From Acidobacteriota bacterium (lineage in GTDB: Bacteria > Acidobacteriota > Aminicenantia > Aminicenantales > Saccharicenantaceae), in assembly GCA_039683095.1 (NCBI GenBank), contig JBDKSB010000012.1, forward strand, positions 280,293-344,292: DNA of 64,000 nucleotides, in the 5' to 3' direction. This document shows, piece by piece, positions 50,617 through 57,805 of the stretch. A program made the translations under genes and the position numbers. Position 1 is the first letter of the stretch. Every line of letters starts with the position of its first letter. Under the pieces are notes generated by a model. It was not told where the DNA came from. It saw only the letters and a program-made list of their open reading frames with translations, and did not search any database.

Positions 50617-52152
50617 ATGAGAAACCGGCGCACGGCGTCATTCCTGGCGGCGCTCGTCATCCTGGGCCTGGCCGCCGGCCCGGCCCCCGGCGCGCCCGCC
50701 AAACCCAGGATCGCCAGGGAGAAGCAGGCCGTCCTCGACTGGCTGGCCCGGCCCGAGGCGGTCGAGAAGTTCGGCCGCATCTCGGACGCCATCTGGCGGT
50801 ACGCCGAGCTCGGCCTGCAGGAGTTCGACTCGGCCAAGCTCCTGGCCGACACGCTCGAGGCGGCCGGCTTCACGGTCGAGCGCGGCCTGGCCGGGATGCC
50901 GACCTGCTTCGTGGCCACGTACGGCTCGGGCCATCCGGTCATCGGCCTTCTCGGCGAGTTCGACGCCCTGCCGGGGCTCTCGCAGCAGGCCCGCGTCCCG
51001 AACAAGGCCCCGGTCGTCGAGGGCGCGCCCGGCCACGGCTGCGGCCACAACGCCATGGGCACGGCGGCGGCCGCGGCGGCCATCGCCGTCAGGGAGGTCA
51101 TGGCCGCTTACGGGCTCAAGGGCACGATCAAGGTCTTCGGCTCGCCGGCCGAGGAGATCGTAGCCAGCCGGCCGTACATGATCCGGGCCGGGCTGTTCGA
51201 GGGCGTCGACGCCGTCATCGACAACCACAGCTCGAGCGGCTTCGGCACCGGGTACGGCGTCGACGGCAACGCCCTGTTCTCGACCATCTTCAGTTTCAAG
51301 GGCAAGACGGCCCACGCCGCCGGCGCCCCCTGGGTCGGGCGCAGCGCCCTGGACGCCGTCGAGATCATGAACGTCGCCGCGAACTACCTCCGCGAGCACC
51401 TGCCGCTGACCGAGCGCCTGCACTACGTCATCCTGGAGGGCGGCCAGGCGCCGAACGTCGTCCCCGACCGGGCCAGCGTCTGGTACTACGTCCGCAACAC
51501 CGACGAGCGGCTCGAGGACATGTACAAGCGGGTCGTCGACTGCGCCAAGGCCGGGGCCCTGGCCAGCGGCACCGAGATCGACTCGATGCGGGTCGTCAGT
51601 GCCGTCCACCAGCGCCACGCCAACAAGGCCGCGGCCGAGCTCTTCCAGAAGAACATCGAGCTCGTCGGCATGCCGGTCTGGAGCGACGAGGAGCAGGCCT
51701 TCGCCAAGGCCCTGCAGAAGGAGATCGGGGCCAAGCAGGCGGGCCTGCCGGTCAAGGTGGACAAGCTGGAGGCCCCAGTGACAGGCCGCGAGTTCGTCGG
51801 CGGCGGCTCGTCCGACGTCGGCGACGTCACGCTCATCGCGCCAACGGCCACCGTTGCCTTCCCCGGCGGGGTGCCGGGGGCCATCGGCCACCATTGGTCC
51901 AACGTCGCCGGCTGGCACGGCTCGACGGCCTGGAAGGGCCTGAACGCCGGGGCCAAGGCCATCGCCGCCTCGGCCGTCGATCTGTTGACCGAGCCGGACG
52001 AGCTGGCCAAGCTGCGGAAAGAGTTCGAGGACTACGCCAGGACGCATCCCTACAAGCCGTTCCTGCCGGCCGACGCCGTCCCGCCCAACGACCTCAACAA
52101 GGAACTGATGGACCGGTACCGCGTCCTGCTGGAAAAGGCTTTCGCGAAATAG
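50617..52152 (+). CDS. M20-family amidohydrolase/peptidase, AbgB-like, secreted
   Basis: A 511-residue M20 metallopeptidase with a Sec leader. GHGCGHNAMG is the metal motif, and the AbgB-type cap contains HSSSGFGTGYGVDGNALFSTIFSFKGKTAHAAGAPWVGRSALDAVEIMN and GGQAPNVVPDRASVWYYVR. AbgB splits p-aminobenzoyl-glutamate; this relative may act on other N-acyl amino acids. GATAGGGGGCAGCC precedes the ATG, nine bases after the previous stop. It likely uses products of the amidohydrolases upstream. Confidence 0.92.
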   Translation: MRNRRTASFLAALVILGLAAGPAPGAPAKPRIAREKQAVLDWLARPEAVEKFGRISDAIWRYAELGLQEFDSAKLLADTLEAAGFTVERGLAGMPTCFVATYGSGHPVIGLLGEFDALPGLSQQARVPNKAPVVEGAPGHGCGHNAMGTAAAAAAIAVREVMAAYGLKGTIKVFGSPAEEIVASRPYMIRAGLFEGVDAVIDNHSSSGFGTGYGVDGNALFSTIFSFKGKTAHAAGAPWVGRSALDAVEIMNVAANYLREHLPLTERLHYVILEGGQAPNVVPDRASVWYYVRNTDERLEDMYKRVVDCAKAGALASGTEIDSMRVVSAVHQRHANKAAAELFQKNIELVGMPVWSDEEQAFAKALQKEIGAKQAGLPVKVDKLEAPVTGREFVGGGSSDVGDVTLIAPTATVAFPGGVPGAIGHHWSNVAGWHGSTAWKGLNAGAKAIAASAVDLLTEPDELAKLRKEFEDYARTHPYKPFLPADAVPPNDLNKELMDRYRVLLEKAFAK

Positions 52153-52207
52153 GGCCGGACAGGGTCAACCCGCCGGATCGCGGCCGTCCGCTCGAGGCCG
52201 GAAAAAC

Positions 52208-52261
52208 GGGGACGTTTCTATTTTTTAAAAAATGATCATTTAAAAAACCAGAAACGTCCCC
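52208..52261. terminator. Bidirectional hairpin with AT loop after the AbgB-like gene
   Basis: Arms GGGGACGTTTCT (52,208-52,219) and AGAAACGTCCCC (52,250-52,261) are perfect complements around a 30-base loop of A/T runs, with A- and T-rich sequence outside. It lies between two convergent genes, so it may end transcription both ways. The GGGACGTTTCT arm also resembles REP-type repeat ends. Confidence 0.55.
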
Positions 52262-52271
52262 ATTTTATAAA

Positions 52272-54395
52272 TTATTGATAATCCGGTGTGAGGCCCATGT
52301 TGTAGAACATGAAGGACCACTGGTCGGTCAGGTCGTCGATGGCCTTGCTCAGGTTGCTCGAACCGTGGCCGGAGCGCGTCTCGATGCGGATCACCACCGG
52401 CTTGGCGCAGGACTGGTCCGCCTGCAGCGTGGCCGCGAACTTGAACGAGTGCGCCGGCACGACCCGGTCGTCGTGGTCGGCCGTCGTCACCATGGTGGCC
52501 GGGTAGCAGGCGCCGGGCTTGAGGTTGTGGAGCGGCGAGTAGGCGTAGAGATAGGGGAAGTCCCCGGCGTTGTCGCTCGAGCCGTACTCGACGGCCCAGC
52601 CCCAGCCGACCGTGAACTTGTGGTAGCGGAGCATGTCCATGACCCCGACGGCCGGGAAGGCGACCCCGAAGAGATCCGGCCGCTGGGCCATGACGGCCCC
52701 GACGAGCAGCCCGCCGTTCGAGCCGCCGGCGATGGCCAGCCGGTCCCTGCTCGTGTACTTCTCCTTGACCAGGTACTCGGCCGCGGCGATGAAGTCGTCG
52801 AAGACGTTCTGCTTCTTGCCGAACATGCCGGCCTTGTGCCAGGCCTCGCCGTATTCGCCGCCGCCGCGCAGGTTGGCCATGGCGTAGACGCCGCCGTTCT
52901 CGAGCAGGATGATGTTGCCGGCGCTGAAGGTCGGCGTCAGGCTGATGTTGAACCCGCCGTAGGCGTAGAGAAAGGTCGGGTTCCGGCCGTCGAGCTTCAG
53001 GCCCTTCTTGTGGACGATGAACATGGGCACCTTCGTCCCGTCCTTGCTGGGGTAGAAGACCTGCTTGGTCTCGTAGGCCGCCGGGTCGAACTTGACCTCG
53101 CTCGTGCGGAAGACCTCCGAGGCGCCCGTGGCCGGGTCGAACCTGTAGATCGCGGGCGGATAGGTGAACGAGGTGAAGGCGTAGAACAGGACCTTCTCGT
53201 CGCGCTTGCCGCCGAAGCCGCCCGCCGTGCCCAGGGCCGGGAGCGCGATCTCGCGGACGAGCGTCCCGTCGAGCTTGTGCTGGAAGATCCTGGTGTTGGC
53301 GTCCTTGAGGTAGTCGCAGAACATGTAGCCGCCGGCCGTCCCGGCCCCGCTCAGGACCTCGGGCTTCTCGGGGATGACCGTCCGCCAGTCCTCCTTGGCC
53401 GGGCGGGCCGGATCGATGGACACGACGCGGAAGTTCGGCGCGTCCTCGTTGGTGTAGACCAGGATCCGGCCGTCGACGACCTCGATGGGCGCGCTGTCGT
53501 AGGCGAAGCCCTTGACCAGCAGCGTGAACGGCGCGTTCTTCCCGGCCAGGTCGCGGACCCAGATCTCGGAGCCGCTCGTGCCCTCCGAAAGCGACAGGAA
53601 CAGCCACTTCTCGTCCTCGGTCGTCCCGGCGCCGACGTAGCGCAGGGGATGTTCCTTGTCCTCCCAGACGAGGACGTCCTTCTCCTGCGGGTCGCCGAGC
53701 TTGTGGTAGAAGACCTTCTGGAACTCGTTCTTGGCCACCAGCTCCTGGCCCGGGGCGGGCTTGTCGTACCCGCTGTAGTAGAAGCCGTCGCCCTGCCAGG
53801 CGGCGCCCGAGAACTTGTTCCACAGGATCCGGTCGGGCAGCTCCCGCCTGGTGGCGACCTCCATGACCCGGATCTCGGACCAGTCGGAGCCGGCCTCGCC
53901 CCGGCTGATGGCGACGTACTTGTCGTTCATCGAGGGCCCGAGGATGCCGACGCGGACCGTGCCGTCGGGCGAGAGCGCGTTGGGGTCGATGAAGACCTCG
54001 GGCGCGCCGTCCAGGCCCTTCTGGATGTAATAGACCGACTGGTTCTGCAGCCCGTCGTTCTTGGTGTAGAAGTAGTAATCGCCGACCCGGAACGGCGACG
54101 AGTAGCGCGGGTAGTTGAAGATCTCGGTCAGCCTGGCCTTGATCTTGGGCCGGTAGGGGATGCCGTCGAGGTAGCCGAAGGTCACCGCGTTCTGGTCCTG
54201 GACCCAGGCCTTGACCTCCTCGGCGTTGTCATCCTCGAGCCAGCGGTAGGGGTCGGCCACCTTGGTCCCGAAGTAATCGTCGACCTGGTCGACCTTCCTC
54301 GTGGCCGGGTAGGTCAGCCTGGACGCTTCTTTCTGACACGCCGCGAAGGCCAGGATCATGGCGAACATGATTAGCATCAGCATGGCTTTTTTCAT
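52272..54395 (-). CDS. Prolyl oligopeptidase (S9A), lipoprotein
   Basis: A 707-residue serine peptidase that cuts short peptides after proline. The leader MKKAMLMLIMFAMILAFAAC has a lipobox Cys20. The propeller starts at DDYFGTKVADPYRWLEDDN; the catalytic Ser is in GGSNGGLLVG, and the His in RSGHGSSNLSKAIDDL. The ATG at 54,395 follows GGGAGGGAAA; an upstream in-frame Met has no such site and would bury the leader. Full length. It is convergent with the AbgB-like gene and may complete peptide breakdown outside the cell. Confidence 0.95.
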   Translation of the reverse strand: MKKAMLMLIMFAMILAFAACQKEASRLTYPATRKVDQVDDYFGTKVADPYRWLEDDNAEEVKAWVQDQNAVTFGYLDGIPYRPKIKARLTEIFNYPRYSSPFRVGDYYFYTKNDGLQNQSVYYIQKGLDGAPEVFIDPNALSPDGTVRVGILGPSMNDKYVAISRGEAGSDWSEIRVMEVATRRELPDRILWNKFSGAAWQGDGFYYSGYDKPAPGQELVAKNEFQKVFYHKLGDPQEKDVLVWEDKEHPLRYVGAGTTEDEKWLFLSLSEGTSGSEIWVRDLAGKNAPFTLLVKGFAYDSAPIEVVDGRILVYTNEDAPNFRVVSIDPARPAKEDWRTVIPEKPEVLSGAGTAGGYMFCDYLKDANTRIFQHKLDGTLVREIALPALGTAGGFGGKRDEKVLFYAFTSFTYPPAIYRFDPATGASEVFRTSEVKFDPAAYETKQVFYPSKDGTKVPMFIVHKKGLKLDGRNPTFLYAYGGFNISLTPTFSAGNIILLENGGVYAMANLRGGGEYGEAWHKAGMFGKKQNVFDDFIAAAEYLVKEKYTSRDRLAIAGGSNGGLLVGAVMAQRPDLFGVAFPAVGVMDMLRYHKFTVGWGWAVEYGSSDNAGDFPYLYAYSPLHNLKPGACYPATMVTTADHDDRVVPAHSFKFAATLQADQSCAKPVVIRIETRSGHGSSNLSKAIDDLTDQWSFMFYNMGLTPDYQ

Positions 54396-54528
54396 TTTCC
54401 CTCCCCGGAGATTACACGTCCGCTTATACCATATCGGGGCCGGGAATATAAAGGGTTTCCGGGAGGCCCCGTGCTTCGGCTGAGCCCGGGCTATCGCCTC
54501 CGGCACGGGGAAAAAGCGCTCGGGAATT

Positions 54529-54640
54529 CCGGGACATGACCCTTTTCTCTTGAAAAGGGATCGTGTCCCGCGAATTCCTCATGTCCCGCTTTTTCTACAG
54601 GCGGGAAAATAGGAAATAGGTATCGTGTCCCCCATTTTAT
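54529..54640. repeat. Dispersed GGGACATGAC-type intergenic repeat, copy A
   Basis: A nested hairpin: GGGACA ... TGTCCC outside and CCCTTTTC ... GAAAAGGG inside, followed by CGCGAATTCC and, after about 60 bases, TATCGTGTCCCCCATTTT. Copy B at 57,664 shares the same order of blocks. The rest of 54,396-54,528 holds no gene. Confidence 0.6.
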
Positions 54641-54645
54641 GGACG

Positions 54646-55098
54646 TCAGCTCTTGCCGAAATCGACGTCGTCGGGGAGCTCGTTGACGTCAGCGGCGCCT
54701 TCGTAGGGAAAATGCGAGGCCAACAGCCGGCCCGCCTCGCCGATGGCCTCGACCAGGCCCTCGGTGAACTCGCCCTTGCGGAAGCGGGCCGACATCACCC
54801 CGGCCAGGCTGTCCCAGAAGTCCTGGCCGGCCTTGGCGTGGATGCCCTCGTCGCCGAGGACGACGAACTTCTTCCGGGCCGGGACGATGAAGAACATGAC
54901 GCCGTTGCGGTCCTTGGTGGCGGTCATGCCCAGGCGGGCGAAGGCCTGCTCGGCCGCGTGCCGGACGGAGCCCCAGAAGAACCAGGCCACGGAGACCCGG
55001 ATCTCGCCAGAGGTCTGGCGCTCGGCCGCGGCGATGGCCGCCTTGATCCGTTCGGCATCGATCGTTTTCATGAGCTTGCGCCGGCTGTTCACGGTCAT
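54646..55098 (-). CDS. TPM-domain protein (TLP18.3/YgcG-like), cytosolic
   Basis: A 150-residue TPM-domain protein. IKAAIAAAERQTSGEIRVSVAWFFWGS, NGVMFFIVPARKKFVVLGDEGI and FRKGEFTEGLVEAIGEAGRLL match the TPM fold. No leader is seen. GGAGGAG lies eight bases before the ATG. It follows a second TPM gene and lemA, a common bacterial set whose role (phosphatase-like or scaffold at the membrane) is not settled. Confidence 0.88.
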   Translation of the reverse strand: MTVNSRRKLMKTIDAERIKAAIAAAERQTSGEIRVSVAWFFWGSVRHAAEQAFARLGMTATKDRNGVMFFIVPARKKFVVLGDEGIHAKAGQDFWDSLAGVMSARFRKGEFTEGLVEAIGEAGRLLASHFPYEGAADVNELPDDVDFGKS

Positions 55099-55123
55099 CG
55101 CGAGTTCTCCTCCCGCTTTCCGG

Positions 55124-55912
55124 CTACCAGCCGCCCGAGGCGCCGCCGCCGCCCGACCGTCCGCCGCCGCCGCCGAAGCCGCCTCCCCCGCCTCCGCCCC
55201 AGCCCCCGCCGCCGCGGCCGCCCCGGCCTCCCCCGCCCAAGAAGCTGAGGAGCAGCCAGAACGCGAGCGACGGGTTGGTGATGAATATGATGGCGACGAT
55301 GATGAAGATGATGAGGCCGAAGACGGTCTTGGCCTTCGATTCTATGCGGCTGCGCGGCTCCCCGCCCGCGGCGTTCTCGTCGCCGCCGATGTAGCCGATC
55401 AGCGCGGTGACGGCCGCGTCCACGGCCTCGTCGGGCCGGCCGGCCCGGATGCCCGGCGCGAGGATGTTGTTGATGACCCGGTAGGCGTAGACGTCGGGGA
55501 CCTTGTCCTCGAGGCCGTAGCCGACCTCGATGCGGATCTTGCGGTCGCCGGCCAGGATGAACAGGACGAGCCCGTCATCGAGGCCCTTGCGGCCGACCTT
55601 CCAGGCAGCGAACGTCCGGACCGCCCAGTCCTCGAGGACCTCGTTTGGCCCGATGGTCCGGCCGATCCAGACGAGCAGCTGATGGCCGGTCTGGCGCTCG
55701 TAATTTTCCAGGCGCGCGTCCAGGGCCTCGACGGCCTGCGGCGACAGGAACGCGGCCTCGTCGGTGGCCCAACGGCCGGGGGCCGGCGGGATGCCGCCCC
55801 GGTTCTGGCCGGCCACCGCCGCGGCGCGCGCCGGCCCAAGCGTCCCGGCCAGGGCGAAGGCCAGCGCCAGGGCCAGGATGACGAGCGGGAGCCGAAGCCG
55901 TCGGGTTCTCAC
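55124..55912 (-). CDS. TPM-domain membrane protein (YgcG type) with Gly-rich tail
   Basis: A 262-residue protein. Leader LPLVILALALAFALAGTLGPARA, TPM domain (LSPQAVEALDARLENYERQTGHQLLVWIG to ILAPGIRAGRPDEAVDAAVTALIGYI), a transmembrane helix (VFGLIIFIIVAIIFITNPSLAFWLLLSFL) and a Gly/Trp-rich tail (GGGRGGRGGGGWGGGG). This is the usual YgcG layout. The start is GTG. It lies between lemA and the soluble TPM gene, all on one strand. Confidence 0.9.
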   Translation of the reverse strand: MRTRRLRLPLVILALALAFALAGTLGPARAAAVAGQNRGGIPPAPGRWATDEAAFLSPQAVEALDARLENYERQTGHQLLVWIGRTIGPNEVLEDWAVRTFAAWKVGRKGLDDGLVLFILAGDRKIRIEVGYGLEDKVPDVYAYRVINNILAPGIRAGRPDEAVDAAVTALIGYIGGDENAAGGEPRSRIESKAKTVFGLIIFIIVAIIFITNPSLAFWLLLSFLGGGGRGGRGGGGWGGGGGGGFGGGGGRSGGGGASGGW

Positions 55913-55942
55913 GATCGGATCGTTTGGGTCGGGCCGGGTCGC

Positions 55943-56551
55943 CTAGAACTTGACCTGGGGGGCCTTCTCGGCGCCCGCCTGGGCCTTGAAGTAGGGCTTC
56001 TCGGCGAACTTGGCGCCGAAGAGGCTGGCCACCAGCACCGCGGGGAAGCGGTTGCGCCGGGTGTTGAAGGCCTGGGCCGCCTCGTTGAAGCGCTGGCGCT
56101 CGACGGTGATCCGGTTCTCGGTGCCCTCGAGCTGGGCCTGGAGCTCCCGGAAGTTCTCGGTGGCCTTGAGGTCGGGGTACTTCTCGACGACGACGAGGAG
56201 CCGCGACAGGGCCGACGAGAGGCCGTCCTGGGCCGCCTGGAACTTGGCGAACGCGTCGGGGGTCAGCTGGCCGGGGTTGACCTGGACCTGGCCGACCTTG
56301 GCCCTGGCCTCGGTCACGGCCGTGTAGGTGTCCTTCTCGAAGGCGGCCGCGCCCTTGACGGTTTCGACCAGGTTGGGGATGAGGTCGGACCGGCGCTGGT
56401 AGGTGTTCTCGACCTGGGCCCACTGCGACTGGACTTTCTGGTCGAGGCCGACGAGCGCGTTGTACACGCCGGTGACGTAGAAGACGCCCACCAGGACGAC
56501 CAGGAGGACGATGACGAGACAACCGAAGGCGATAGGTTTTTTGATGCCCAT
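55943..56551 (-). CDS. lemA: LemA-family protein
   Basis: A 202-residue LemA protein. An N-terminal membrane anchor (FGCLVIVLLVVLVGVFYVTGVYN) precedes the helical LemA domain with ALVGLDQKVQSQWAQVENTYQRRSDLIPNLVETVKG and the FNTRRNRFPAVLVA end. AAGGAGAG is eight bases before the ATG at 56,551; a GTG nine nt earlier overlaps that site. First gene of the lemA-TPM-TPM set. Confidence 0.95.
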   Translation of the reverse strand: MGIKKPIAFGCLVIVLLVVLVGVFYVTGVYNALVGLDQKVQSQWAQVENTYQRRSDLIPNLVETVKGAAAFEKDTYTAVTEARAKVGQVQVNPGQLTPDAFAKFQAAQDGLSSALSRLLVVVEKYPDLKATENFRELQAQLEGTENRITVERQRFNEAAQAFNTRRNRFPAVLVASLFGAKFAEKPYFKAQAGAEKAPQVKF

Positions 56552-56618
56552 TGCGGTCACTCTCCTTGTGTCAGCGATATTCTATCATACGAAGCGGCGG
56601 GAGGGCCGGTTTTTCTGA

Positions 56619-56624
56619 TATAAT
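56619..56624 (+). promoter_or_regulatory. -10 box for leaderless phosphofructokinase mRNA
   Basis: TATAAT with six bases to the ATG and no Shine-Dalgarno. No good -35 box was seen at 16-18 bp. Confidence 0.45.
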
Positions 56625-56630
56625 CGGCCC

Positions 56631-57584
56631 ATGAAAAAGATCGCCCTTCTGACCAGGGACTGCGGCGGCGTCAACGCCGCGATCAGGGCCGTTGTGCGCA
56701 CGGCCGTGGCCGCCGGCCTGGAGGTCGAGGGCGTCGTGCGCGGCTACGACGGCCTCATGAACGGCGATTTCGTCCCGCTCGACCGCCGCTCGGTCTCCAA
56801 TATCATCGGCCTGGGCGGGACCATCCTCAAGACGGCCCGGGCCGAGGGCTTCTGCGGGGAGGAGGGGCAGAGGGCGGGCCTGGCCCATCTCCGCGAGCGC
56901 CGCATCGACGGGCTCATCGTCATCGGCGGGAACGGCTCGCTCACGGGCGCCCGGGTCCTGGCCGAGCGCCACGGCTTCCCGGTCGTCGGCATCCCGGCCA
57001 CGATCGACAACGACGTGCCGGGGGTCCGCTACGCCATCGGCACGGATACCGCCCTCAACGTCGCCCTCGACGCCCTGGACAAGATCCGGGACACGGCCAC
57101 GTCGCTCGAGCGCATCTTCGTCGTCGAGGTCATGGGCCGCAAATGCGGCTGGCTGGCCATGCAGGTCGCCCTGTCGGGCGGCTGCGAGGAAGTGCTGCTC
57201 CCCGAGAAGGACGTGTCCGTCGACGCCCTCTGCGACGAGATCATGGTCGGCCGCGCCCTGGGCAAGGCCAGCTGGATCATCGTCGTCGCCGAGGGACGCT
57301 CCACGGCCGCGGCCGTGGCCGAAGCCGTGACGGCGGGAACGGGACTCGAAACGCGCATCGCCGTCCTCGGCCACGTCCAGAGGGGCGGGCGTCCCACGGC
57401 CACCGACCGTATCATGGCCGCCAGGCTCGGGCACGCCGCCGTCGAGGCCCTGGCCGGTGGCCGCACGGGAGGTCTCGTCCACCTGGTCGACGAAACGGTC
57501 GAATTCCTGCCGTTCGGCGCGGCCGGCGAGGTCAAGGTCACCGATATCGAACACGACTATCACCTCCTCAAGGTCCTCTCGTAG
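56631..57584 (+). CDS. pfkA: 6-phosphofructokinase with atypical nucleotide loops
   Basis: A 317-residue PfkA-family enzyme for fructose-6-phosphate phosphorylation in glycolysis. The catalytic PATIDNDVPG (Asp126, 128) and MGRKCGWLA, and the substrate motif GHVQRGGRPTATDR, are intact. Two loops differ: the first glycine loop is LLTRDCGGVNAAIR, two residues shorter than TSGGDxPGMNAAIR, and the GGDGS loop is GGNGS (Asn101 for Asp). These touch the phosphate donor and magnesium, so donor use (ATP or PPi) may be altered. No ribosome-binding site; TATAAT lies six bases before the ATG. Confidence 0.9.
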   Translation: MKKIALLTRDCGGVNAAIRAVVRTAVAAGLEVEGVVRGYDGLMNGDFVPLDRRSVSNIIGLGGTILKTARAEGFCGEEGQRAGLAHLRERRIDGLIVIGGNGSLTGARVLAERHGFPVVGIPATIDNDVPGVRYAIGTDTALNVALDALDKIRDTATSLERIFVVEVMGRKCGWLAMQVALSGGCEEVLLPEKDVSVDALCDEIMVGRALGKASWIIVVAEGRSTAAAVAEAVTAGTGLETRIAVLGHVQRGGRPTATDRIMAARLGHAAVEALAGGRTGGLVHLVDETVEFLPFGAAGEVKVTDIEHDYHLLKVLS

Positions 57585-57663
57585 AGCGGGGACGCGACAC
57601 CCGTTTCCGATCTTGCCCTTGCCCCGTTTGGGGAATCCCGGGACCTGACCATCTTCGGGAGCG

Positions 57664-57786
57664 CCGGGACATGACTCTATTCTCCGGAAAAGGGATCGTG
57701 TCCCGCGAATTCCCGACAAGGGCATCATGGCACAACTTTTTTCCAGGTAGAAAAATGGGAAACGGGTATCATGTCCCCCATTTTTT
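57664..57786. repeat. Dispersed GGGACATGAC-type intergenic repeat, copy B
   Basis: Same block order as copy A at 54,529: GGGACATGAC, GAAAAGGGATCGTGTCCCGC, GAATTCC and, about 70 bases on, TATCATGTCCCCCATTTT. It fills the gap after the phosphofructokinase gene; 57,585-57,663 contains a partial GGGACCTGACC start that may be the edge of a third copy. Confidence 0.6.
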
Positions 57787-57805
57787 GTCGTATACTGCTC
57801 ACGGC

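Noticed and set aside
49281-52235. 984-codon Arg/Gly-rich frame across two real genes
   Set aside because: Shifted frame over amidohydrolase 3 and the AbgB-like gene; composition typical of GC shadows.
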